DNA of 11,928 bases from JANXVV01 sp038230975 (GTDB lineage Bacteria; Planctomycetota; Phycisphaerae; Tepidisphaerales; Tepidisphaeraceae): NCBI GenBank assembly GCA_038230975.1, contig JBBRMF010000160.1:1-11928 (forward strand), given 5' to 3'. Positions 1-5,819 of this stretch are shown one piece after another. The notes below the pieces were generated by a model. That model did not search any database. It saw only the letters and a program-made list of their open reading frames with translations, and was not told the origin of the DNA. Made by a program: the position numbers and the translations under genes. The number at the start of each line of letters is the position of its first letter. Within the stretch, counting starts at the first letter, position 1.

Positions 1-14
1 GCCCGCTTGATCCC

Positions 15-20
15 TAGAAT
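15..20 (+). promoter_or_regulatory. Candidate -10 box of the first membrane-protein gene
   Basis: TAGAAT (5 of 6 matches to TATAAT) ends nine bases before the ATG at position 30, and there is no Shine-Dalgarno sequence between them. A -35 box would lie outside the window. If the box is real, the transcript would start within a few bases of the ATG. This is one of three such arrangements in the window. Confidence 0.3.
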
Positions 21-29
21 TGCGTCCCA

Positions 30-821
30 ATGAGCCAGTACCCCAATCCTCAACAACCCCCGTATTCACCCCCGCCGACGGGATATCCACCGTTTGCGTA
101 CCCGCCAGGGCAGACTCCGATCGATCCCATGGCACCGGCGCGGCGGGCATCGATGCTCATGTTTATTCTCGGGGGTTTGACGACAGCATTGGGGCTCTGC
201 ATGGGGGCGTTTGCGTTCATGGATCTGGAACACCTGGCGGCTCAGGGGGGTCGGCCATTGCCGCCACTTCCCCAGGGAATGTCCTGGACCGTGGTGTCCG
301 CAGTGTTTGGGGTTATCGCTCTGATGGTAGGTGTTACGCAGCTTGTAGTCGCGGGATTTGTACGGCGGGCGACAACAACGCCCATCGTCTTTGGCATCGT
401 CATGTCCGGATTGCTCTTGCTCTATTTTCTGGTCAATACATTTTACGGTTTTACCAGGGGCCAGCCTGATGCGGGGGTACTTAGCCTCATCGCATTTTCG
501 ATCTATGCATTACAATTTTACTTTTTGATGCAGGCACTCCGCACAGTTCCGATTCTTAAACAAATGCAGGCGGCGTATCAGGCACAGTATTGGCAGTATG
601 TACAGCAGCAACAGGCGTATCAGAGCAGCCAACCTTCTGCGGGTGGAACGGGAATTTATAGTCAGACGGCATATAACGCCCCACCCGCCGTATCACCACA
701 GCCGCCGCAGAGCCAAAGCGGCTGGCAATGGCCCGCGCCACCACCCCCACCGCCTAATCTTTCACTGCCGCAAAACCCGCAAAAACTGGGAGAGACTCAT
801 GGGCAAGGCTCTCAGCAATAG
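30..821 (+). CDS. Pro/Gln-rich protein with four membrane segments, unrecognised
   Basis: This 263-residue protein has a proline- and tyrosine-rich N-terminal tail (residues 1-37, repeated PP and YPP groups). Four hydrophobic segments follow at about 41-63, 86-111, 117-140 and 147-170. The C-terminal tail is rich in Gln, Tyr and Pro, with QQQQ near residue 193 and a run of prolines near 240. Such disordered Pro/Gln tails around a small membrane core are common in membrane proteins that scaffold or contact other proteins, but no specific family is recognised. The ATG at 30 is the first start in this frame and has no Shine-Dalgarno sequence. The gene overlaps the next one by 23 bases, which suggests coupled translation. 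Membrane topology is inferred from hydrophobicity only. The overlapping frame starting at position 20 gives a protein without membrane segments or sensible composition and is a shadow. Confidence 0.75.
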   Translation: MSQYPNPQQPPYSPPPTGYPPFAYPPGQTPIDPMAPARRASMLMFILGGLTTALGLCMGAFAFMDLEHLAAQGGRPLPPLPQGMSWTVVSAVFGVIALMVGVTQLVVAGFVRRATTTPIVFGIVMSGLLLLYFLVNTFYGFTRGQPDAGVLSLIAFSIYALQFYFLMQALRTVPILKQMQAAYQAQYWQYVQQQQAYQSSQPSAGGTGIYSQTAYNAPPAVSPQPPQSQSGWQWPAPPPPPPNLSLPQNPQKLGETHGQGSQQ

Positions 822-1269
822 ATCGAGTATCGCGGCTGGGTCGATCGCAGAGGCACGACCTTTCCAACAGGCCGCCCTGTGTGCCCGATTCATCGGAGTC
901 GCCGCCTTAACCTTAGGCGCGATCTCCTTGTATGCCGGCCGCCAATCTGCCGCCGATTCAAATCACGATGCAAGCACGGCTTATGTCATTTTTGCGCTCA
1001 TGTTTATTGTGCCCGGAGCACTTTATCTGGCATTAGCCAGCTTTGTCGTTAAACAAAGACGATGGGCGGTCATCGCCAGTCTTCTGCTGGCCATGTTAGA
1101 TATAACGTTGCTGGGGATTTTGTTTGTGACTTCCTGGGGCGCTCCAGGCGCGGCGATGATGTGTCTGCTGGCCGGGTTGTTTGTTGTGGCGCTGGCCGTA
1201 ATGACCACCTTTCTGGGCCGTTCCCTGGAATCAATCAAGCAAAATCTAAGTTCATCTGCCAGTTCGTAA
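799..1269 (+). CDS. Small four-pass membrane protein, unrecognised
   Basis: The frame is open from position 598, but the likely start is the ATG at 799. It has a purine-rich GGGAGAGA just upstream (788-795), and the earlier residues read through the tail of the preceding gene. The resulting protein has 156 residues. Hydrophobic segments lie at about 29-46, 62-84, 89-111 and 117-140, with a basic QRR pair of turns after segment 2. The first 25 residues and the Ser-rich C-terminus are polar. It overlaps the upstream membrane-protein gene by 23 bases and lies 34 bases before the next membrane-protein gene, so the three probably form one operon. No family or function is recognised. Confidence 0.75.
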   Translation: MGKALSNRSSIAAGSIAEARPFQQAALCARFIGVAALTLGAISLYAGRQSAADSNHDASTAYVIFALMFIVPGALYLALASFVVKQRRWAVIASLLLAMLDITLLGILFVTSWGAPGAAMMCLLAGLFVVALAVMTTFLGRSLESIKQNLSSSASS

Positions 1270-1303
1270 CGATCCTGAAGATTTTGGCCGATAAATAAAA
1301 GCG

Positions 1304-1915
1304 ATGGCTACCTACATGCGCAGCAAATCATTCGCCTCCACTCCGTCGAACGCTCCCGATGCCCGGCCGGCCGGTCAATCTGACTCCCCTCACGGCCGAA
1401 AACACAATGCCCCGCAGGACGATATCCCAGATTCGCCACCACCGGCGCTTCGGGGTGAGTATCTAAAAGTGAGCTGGGCGTACGTTTACTGGTGCATCGG
1501 AATGCTTGTCTGGTCCGCGCTCTGCGTCGTCTATTTCGTGATGACACGGCAGACAACGAACATGCTCATCGGCATCGCCTTAAGCGTGTTACTTGTCGCG
1601 ATGATCGTTTTGCCCACCATGCTGTTTGGTGGCAGCACCTGGTACAAGCGGCTGGGGTGGATGATGCTGCTCCTGTCGATGTTCGCAGCAATGTGGATTT
1701 ATCCCTTCGCCGTGGTCAGTCTCGGCATCAAAAAACGCATCGCCGAAGGCCGATATCATCACATGACTACCGACGATATCTGGCACACCGCCTTGACCTG
1801 CCTCACCGTCGTCATCAGCGCCTGGACGCTAACCGTCACCTGGCGCTGTGGCCGGTTGGTCCGCCAACTCTACCGCGGGGAATATGGCGTCACGGATGTA
1901 AAAGTACGCCATTAA
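1304..1915 (+). CDS. Four-pass membrane protein with a polar N-terminal tail, unrecognised
   Basis: This 203-residue protein has a polar N-terminal tail of about 55 residues rich in Ser, Pro and Asp. Four hydrophobic segments follow at about 57-80, 86-108, 116-141 and 159-182, and the C-terminal end is basic (RCGRLVRQLYRGEYG). It is the third consecutive small four-segment membrane protein on this strand. The start is uncertain: ATG at 1304 and ATG at 1316 are both in frame and neither has a clear Shine-Dalgarno sequence. An AT-rich GATAAATA sits 6-14 bases upstream of the first and could be a -10 box. The stop at 1915 is followed four bases later by a structured repeat (1919-1980). No specific function can be assigned. 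Confidence 0.75.
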   Translation: MATYMRSKSFASTPSNAPDARPAGQSDSPHGRKHNAPQDDIPDSPPPALRGEYLKVSWAYVYWCIGMLVWSALCVVYFVMTRQTTNMLIGIALSVLLVAMIVLPTMLFGGSTWYKRLGWMMLLLSMFAAMWIYPFAVVSLGIKKRIAEGRYHHMTTDDIWHTALTCLTVVISAWTLTVTWRCGRLVRQLYRGEYGVTDVKVRH

Positions 1916-1918
1916 GGG

Positions 1919-1980
1919 TGTAGGTTGGGTGTACTTACCCAACGATTTGCCGAGTGACACGGATGATGGGCGGGTACTAC
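1919..1980 (+). repeat. 62-bp dispersed intergenic repeat, copy 1
   Basis: This copy matches 11730-11791 at 52 of 62 positions without gaps. Near its 5' end it forms a hairpin, TTGGGT (1925-1930) with ACCCAA (1937-1942). A longer alternative stem pairs 1931-1943 with 1965-1977 imperfectly in this copy. The element begins just after the stop of the third membrane-protein gene. It contains no ORF and resembles REP-like palindromic elements in size and position. Confidence 0.75.
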
Positions 1981-2024
1981 AAACTATGGACAATTAGGCC
2001 TTGTAACGATACGCTTTCGATCCG

Positions 2025-2291
2025 GTGACGATTGAAGTCTACCTCATCCTCGAGGAGGAACTCGCGCTGCGAGAGAAGGCACGCGCTGAGGGCCTCGATC
2101 TTCCCACATACGCCACCAACATGCTCAAACGCGATGCCCGGCAACCCGCGCGTACGTTTGAGCGCATCTCCGCCGATATCGAAGCTCGACGGGGCGGACC
2201 GCTGGACATGCCCGAGGAAGAAATCTCCGAAATGCTGGAAAAGGCCAAGCATGAGAGGCGGTCCGAGCGCCGAGTCCGGGACGTTCCATGA
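2025..2291 (+). CDS. Antitoxin of a VapBC-like toxin-antitoxin pair
   Basis: The 88-residue product starts with a short strand-like segment (TIEVYLI). A charged helix with the pattern EEELALREKARAEGLDLPTY follows, and then a long acidic/basic tail. This layout is typical of the DNA-binding N-terminus and toxin-binding C-terminus of small antitoxins encoded before PIN-domain toxins. The start is GTG at 2025: an in-frame TAA at 2004-2006 leaves no better upstream codon, and no Shine-Dalgarno sequence is visible. The stop overlaps the next start in an ATGA arrangement (2288-2291), as in translationally coupled toxin-antitoxin operons. The toxin partner is broken, so this antitoxin appears orphaned. 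The ribbon-helix-helix assignment is inferred and could instead be another small antitoxin fold. Confidence 0.7.
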   Translation: MTIEVYLILEEELALREKARAEGLDLPTYATNMLKRDARQPARTFERISADIEARRGGPLDMPEEEISEMLEKAKHERRSERRVRDVP

Positions 2292-2540
2292 GCAGCGCGG
2301 ATCGGGTCGTTTTCGACTGTAACGTCTTCGCCCAAGCGCTGTTGACACCACGCGGCGCGGCGAATCAATGCTGTGAATCTCGCCGTTGCCGTTGACGCAA
2401 AACTCATCTTATCCGGGGACTTGCACCTTTTGAACCTCACCGATCCAAACAAGCCGTGGTCGAGGGAGTTCCGGGAACGGTTCCCCCCACTCAAGGTATT
2501 GCGTCCGCACGAGTACTTGAAGGAGCGCGCCGTGAAATGA
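2288..2540 (+). pseudogene. PIN-domain toxin remnant with internal deletion and frameshift
   Basis: The first part, from ATG 2288, reads MSSADRVVFDCNVFAQALLT and continues PRGAANQCCE. This is the N-terminus of a PIN ribonuclease, with the first catalytic acidic residue in VVFDCN. That frame ends at TGA 2393-2395. The next frame, from about 2361 to the stop at 2538-2540, reads NLAVAVDAKLILSGDLHLLN and ends with FPPLKVLRPHEYLKERAVK. This is the C-terminus of the same family, with the SGDLHLL motif. Roughly 70 central residues, which should carry the other catalytic acidic positions, are absent. The loss therefore looks like an internal deletion that also shifted the frame. The toxin should be inactive. 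The size of the missing part is inferred from the usual length of this family, about 135-150 residues. Confidence 0.75.
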
Positions 2541-2556
2541 CAGTTTCTTCAATCTC

Positions 2557-2609
2557 GTTCTATAGAACAGCTCCTGCTGTTTACATTTTCCCGTCAATCC
2601 GTCTATCCT
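2557..2609 (+). promoter_or_regulatory. Promoter and inverted repeats before the MFS gene
   Basis: TTTACA (2580-2585) and TATCCT (2604-2609), spaced by 18 bases, form a plausible sigma70-type promoter seven bases before the ATG at 2617. Just upstream are a perfect 12-base palindrome, GTTCTATAGAAC (2557-2568), and an overlapping inverted repeat, AACAGC-TCCT-GCTGTT (2566-2581), that reaches into the -35 box. Both are candidate operator sites. The regulator is unknown, and no regulator gene lies nearby. Confidence 0.45.
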
Positions 2610-2616
2610 CACCCGC

Positions 2617-3996
2617 ATGCCCGGTGACGACCCAAGCGTTCTTCCGTCTTCTTCAAGCCCGGACGCGCGCGCAAAAATAAAATTCTTCCTTCGCGCATTC
2701 CGCTCGCGCAACTACCGGCTTTATTTTGCAGGTCAGCTTGTCTCGATGATGGGCACCTGGCTCACCATCACCGCCACCAGTTGGCTGGTCTACCGTCTGG
2801 CAAAACAAACCATGCCCGGCCGCGAGGCAATGGCGCTGGGAATCGTCAATTTCGCGGCGCAGATCCCAATCTTTCTTTTTGCCCCCTTTGGTGGTGTGTG
2901 GGTGGACCGCCTCAACTGTCATCGTATTTTGATCGTCACGCAGACACTTTCGATGTTGCAGTCCTTCGCGTTAGCCTACCTTGCGTTACGGCAGATCATC
3001 ACCATCCCACAGGTGATCGCGCTTCAAGCGTTTCAAGGAGTCATCAACGCGCTCGATGTGCCCGCAAGGCAATCATTCGTGATCGACCTGGTCGAAAGTC
3101 GCGAAGATCTGCCGAACGCCATCGCGATGAGTTCGTCAATCGTGCATGCCGCCCGGTTGATCGGACCCACCATTGCCGGTTACCTCATCTACCAATTCAA
3201 AAATGAAGGGTACTGTTTTCTGCTCGACGGGTGCAGCTATCTGGCCGTGCTTTTAGCCCTGTTGCTGATGCAGGTTGCCCCGCGCATACGCAACGGCAAA
3301 CCCCTGCGAGTCCTGCATGCATTTAAGGAAGGGTTCGTCTATTCATTTGGGTTCGCTCCCATTCGCGTCATTCTCCTGCTCGTGGCGTTGACGAGCCTGA
3401 TGGCCATCTCCCTCTCGACGCTCATGCCCATTTTTGCCGACACGATTCTCGGTGGAAAAGAGCGATTGTACGGAATGCTTCTGGGCGCATCCGGCATCGG
3501 TGCCTTCATCGGGACCATGTATCTTGCCTCGCGAAAATCCGTGCTCGGACTCGGCAAAGTCATTGCGATTGCCAATGCACTATTGGGTTTGGGAATGATC
3601 GCGTTTTCTCGATCACACTTCCTCTGGCTTTCGCTGCCGATTCTGGTTGTCACCGGTGGCTCCATGGTCGTTCAAATGGCCGCCTGCAACACCGTGCTTC
3701 AAACGCTCGTCGAGGATGACAAGCGCGGCCGTGTCATGAGCATCTTCTCCATGTGCTTCATGGGAATCACCCCCTTCGGAAGCCTGCTCGCCGGTTACGC
3801 CGCCCGGCACCTCGGCCCCGCCCGATCAATCGCCTGGGCCGGACTGACCTGCGTCGTCGGTGGCGCAATGTTCGGCCTCAAGCTTAACACCCTGCGTCCC
3901 CTCGTCCGACCCATTTACGTGAAGCGCGGAATACTCCCTGAAGTCGCCCAAGGCGTGCAATCCACCGACGCCGCCGCAAGCACCGGACAGGATTAA
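2617..3996 (+). CDS. MFS transporter of the MFS_3 (EntS-like) exporter group
   Basis: This 459-residue membrane protein has about twelve hydrophobic segments, the full length expected for this group. A cytoplasmic N-terminal tail of 25 residues leads to the diagnostic RNYRLYFAGQLVSMMGTWL (31-49). The motif A equivalent GGVWVDRLNCHRIL lies at 92-105. The next conserved blocks are ALDVPARQSFVIDLV (145-159) and NAIAMSSSIVHAARLIGPTI (167-186), which are typical of the MFS_3 family that includes the enterobactin exporter EntS. Members export siderophores, drugs or other small molecules using the proton gradient; the substrate here cannot be told. The ATG at 2617 has no Shine-Dalgarno sequence, and a promoter lies immediately upstream. 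A large palindrome follows the stop. The gene seems to be its own transcription unit. Confidence 0.88.
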   Translation: MPGDDPSVLPSSSSPDARAKIKFFLRAFRSRNYRLYFAGQLVSMMGTWLTITATSWLVYRLAKQTMPGREAMALGIVNFAAQIPIFLFAPFGGVWVDRLNCHRILIVTQTLSMLQSFALAYLALRQIITIPQVIALQAFQGVINALDVPARQSFVIDLVESREDLPNAIAMSSSIVHAARLIGPTIAGYLIYQFKNEGYCFLLDGCSYLAVLLALLLMQVAPRIRNGKPLRVLHAFKEGFVYSFGFAPIRVILLLVALTSLMAISLSTLMPIFADTILGGKERLYGMLLGASGIGAFIGTMYLASRKSVLGLGKVIAIANALLGLGMIAFSRSHFLWLSLPILVVTGGSMVVQMAACNTVLQTLVEDDKRGRVMSIFSMCFMGITPFGSLLAGYAARHLGPARSIAWAGLTCVVGGAMFGLKLNTLRPLVRPIYVKRGILPEVAQGVQSTDAAASTGQD

Positions 3997-4002
3997 AAAA
4001 AC

Positions 4003-4111
4003 AATTAGCCACAGATGGGGCACGGATGAACACAGATAAAGACAAATTTTATGTAGGTAAAAACAAAATGAATTTATCTGTGTTCATCTGTGCCCCATCT
4101 GTGGCTAAATT
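4003..4111. repeat. Long palindrome built of CACAGAT-like units
   Basis: Arms of 36 bases (4005-4040 and 4073-4108) are complementary except at one position (G4024 with T4089, a possible wobble). The loop is 32 bases and AT-rich. Each arm consists of about ten-base units sharing CACAGATGGG, CACGGATGAA and CACAGATAAA. The palindrome begins nine bases after the MFS stop. As RNA it would be a very stable hairpin and could protect or end the MFS transcript, but no T-run follows. Similar CACAGAT-rich intergenic repeats occur in many Planctomycetota and Verrucomicrobiota genomes, from general memory. Confidence 0.85.
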
Positions 4112-4161
4112 GCTTTCATTCGTTTTGCCGTGGCAACTTTCATCGACTGACCGGCGTGTTC

Positions 4162-4170
4162 TGATATAAC
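4162..4170 (+). promoter_or_regulatory. Extended -10 element of the kinase gene
   Basis: TGATATAAC contains TG-N-TATAAC, an extended -10 with a 5-of-6 match to the consensus hexamer. It ends seven bases before the GTG start at 4178. No convincing -35 box and no Shine-Dalgarno sequence are visible, so transcription may begin at or next to the start codon. Confidence 0.4.
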
Positions 4171-4177
4171 CCACCCC

Positions 4178-5707
4178 GTGTCACTCAAGGCTCTGGAAAA
4201 CTCGCTCAAGGATCTTCCGCGCGTCGGAACGCTCGTGAAAGATCGTGGATATCGCCAGATTTGGCGGTTCGAACACGAAAGCAAGGGGTACTATCTCAAG
4301 TTCTATCCTCGCCAGAGATCACCGCTGGCGAAGCTGAAACAACTTTTTCGCGGCAACCCGGCGATGCGTGAATTTCTGCGGCTTCAATGGCTCCAAAAAG
4401 CCAACATCGCCGCGCCGCATGCCGTCGCCGTACTGATGGGATTTCGCATCAAGGATTCCATCGGAGATGCAGTGCTTCTTGATGCCATCGAACCGGCCGT
4501 GCAGTTGGATCGATATCTAAACCGCTTGCATCTGGCCGGTGAGCGGCCTGCCGAATCGCGGCAGTTGGCAGCCAAGGTCATCAATTTGGTGCATACCCTC
4601 GGCAAGGCAAAACTCGGCCATTCTGATCTGCATTTAGGAAACTTCTTACTTCAAGGTGACCAACTGCACCTGCTGGACGGTTACGCAGTTCGCCGCGAAG
4701 GGCTACGAAAGAAAGATGTCCTTCAGCTCGGTCACAGCTCGGCTCGATACGGTACGACGACGGATCACGTCCGTGGATGGATCAAGTTGGGTGATGGCGC
4801 GATGCCGGTGGAAAACCCGATCAGTCGGCGCATCTGGAGAAAGTTTCTCGAGCGCGCTCAGGGTGGGAACCGTTACTTTGGAAAAATTCAAAGCGAAGGA
4901 TGGAATGGAATATTTTTCAGCCAGTTCAAGTACCCTCACCGCTGGTCCGCCGCCAGCCGGCTGGAAATCTCAGAGAAAGACTGGTTACGCGAATGGCCTG
5001 CGTTACTGAAGCAGATTGAAGGCGACGGTTTGGAAGTACTGAAACGAAGTCGCAGCGGAGATGTGCTGGCCGCCGACATCGTGCTGGCCGGCAAACCGGT
5101 ATCGGTCATCATTAAGCGTCCCAAGCGTCGATATTGGTATCGCTATCTCAACGAAATCGGCCGCGGTGCACGGGCACGACGCGCTTGGAACAAAGCCTGG
5201 AACCTCATCGTCCGCAATATCCCCACCGCTTGGCCGTTGTTGCTGATGGAAAAACGCCGATTGGGATATGTGACCGATACCGTCATCGTCTGCGAACGCG
5301 TTCCAGGTAAAGATATGGCCGTCGTGAACCTCGATGCAATGGAGCCCGATCGGCGTGACATGCTTTTTCGCCGAACCGGAAAAATCTTACGGAAGATCGA
5401 AAAACATGGCTTCTCTCATTTCGATGCCAAGGCAAGTAACTGGATCGTGTATGACGATGAAAAAACCGGCCCGCAGCCAATCCTGGTCGATGTCGATGGA
5501 ATTCGCCGACGCCAGTGGGTCGCGCTCGGCATCCAACGCCTCCTGAAAAGCATGAAAGAACACCCGGAATATACGCCGGCGGATTCGTTGTCGCTCTGCC
5601 AGGGATATGCGCCGCTGGCACAGTTTGTTAGAGAGGAAATGGGAAATGAAGAATCCGGGGAGAATGATGAATTACCGAATGACGAATCAATGACGAAATC
5701 CGAATGA
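4178..5707 (+). CDS. Tandem-domain lipopolysaccharide kinase (Kdo/WaaP-like)
   Basis: The 509-residue protein contains two kinase-like domains of the Kdo kinase/WaaP type. Domain 1 (about 1-200) shows a candidate ATP-binding Lys41 in YYLKFYP, the catalytic loop GHSDLHLGNF with Asp150 and Asn155, and the metal-binding Asp167 in LLDGYA. Domain 2 (about 245-485) shows Lys313 in VIIKRPKRR, the loop HFDAKASN with Asp416 and Asn421, and VDVDG with Asp438/Asp440. These enzymes phosphorylate sugars of the lipopolysaccharide inner core on the cytoplasmic face of the membrane. The heptosyltransferase downstream supports a role in envelope glycan synthesis. The start is GTG without a Shine-Dalgarno sequence. 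The last 22 residues or so (GNEESGENDELPNDE onward) come largely from an intergenic repeat and are probably not part of the fold. Confidence 0.8.
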   Translation: MSLKALENSLKDLPRVGTLVKDRGYRQIWRFEHESKGYYLKFYPRQRSPLAKLKQLFRGNPAMREFLRLQWLQKANIAAPHAVAVLMGFRIKDSIGDAVLLDAIEPAVQLDRYLNRLHLAGERPAESRQLAAKVINLVHTLGKAKLGHSDLHLGNFLLQGDQLHLLDGYAVRREGLRKKDVLQLGHSSARYGTTTDHVRGWIKLGDGAMPVENPISRRIWRKFLERAQGGNRYFGKIQSEGWNGIFFSQFKYPHRWSAASRLEISEKDWLREWPALLKQIEGDGLEVLKRSRSGDVLAADIVLAGKPVSVIIKRPKRRYWYRYLNEIGRGARARRAWNKAWNLIVRNIPTAWPLLLMEKRRLGYVTDTVIVCERVPGKDMAVVNLDAMEPDRRDMLFRRTGKILRKIEKHGFSHFDAKASNWIVYDDEKTGPQPILVDVDGIRRRQWVALGIQRLLKSMKEHPEYTPADSLSLCQGYAPLAQFVREEMGNEESGENDELPNDESMTKSE

Positions 5708-5786
5708 CGAAAAAATACCCGCCAACTTCATTCGTCATTCGGACATTCGTCGTTGATTCGTCATTCGGATTTCGCCATTCGTCATT
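5675..5786. repeat. AATGACGAA palindromic repeat cluster
   Basis: The left arm 5675-5711 and the right arm 5731-5768 are nearly complementary, with a 19-base loop. Both are built from short units such as CCGAATGACGAA and its reverse complement. A further inverted unit (CCATTCGTCATT) continues to 5786. The stop codon of the kinase gene (5705-5707) lies inside the left arm, so the repeat encodes the kinase tail. The rest fills the gap before the heptosyltransferase gene. Confidence 0.85.
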
Positions 5787-5819
5787 TTCACCGTTATCCA
5801 TCTGAACCCGCAGACCGCC

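Noticed and set aside
20..469. 149-codon open frame overlapping the first membrane-protein gene
   Set aside because: It overlaps the Pro/Gln-rich membrane protein in another frame, has no membrane segments or recognisable motif, and its Gly/Ser/Cys-rich composition is typical of a shadow frame.
598..798. Upstream extension of the second membrane-protein gene to 598
   Set aside because: This part lies inside the previous gene's coding tail and is rich in Arg/His/Pro, unlike a real N-terminus. ATG 799 has a purine-rich ribosome-binding site and gives a sensible protein.
2039..2494. 151-codon minus-strand frame across the toxin-antitoxin remnant
   Set aside because: The plus strand carries clear antitoxin and PIN sequences; the minus frame is Arg/Ser-rich without any motif.
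5675..5786. Possible CRISPR array from repeated AATGACGAA units
   Set aside because: The units are short, vary in spacing and occur in both orientations as a palindrome, with no uniform spacers and no cas genes nearby.
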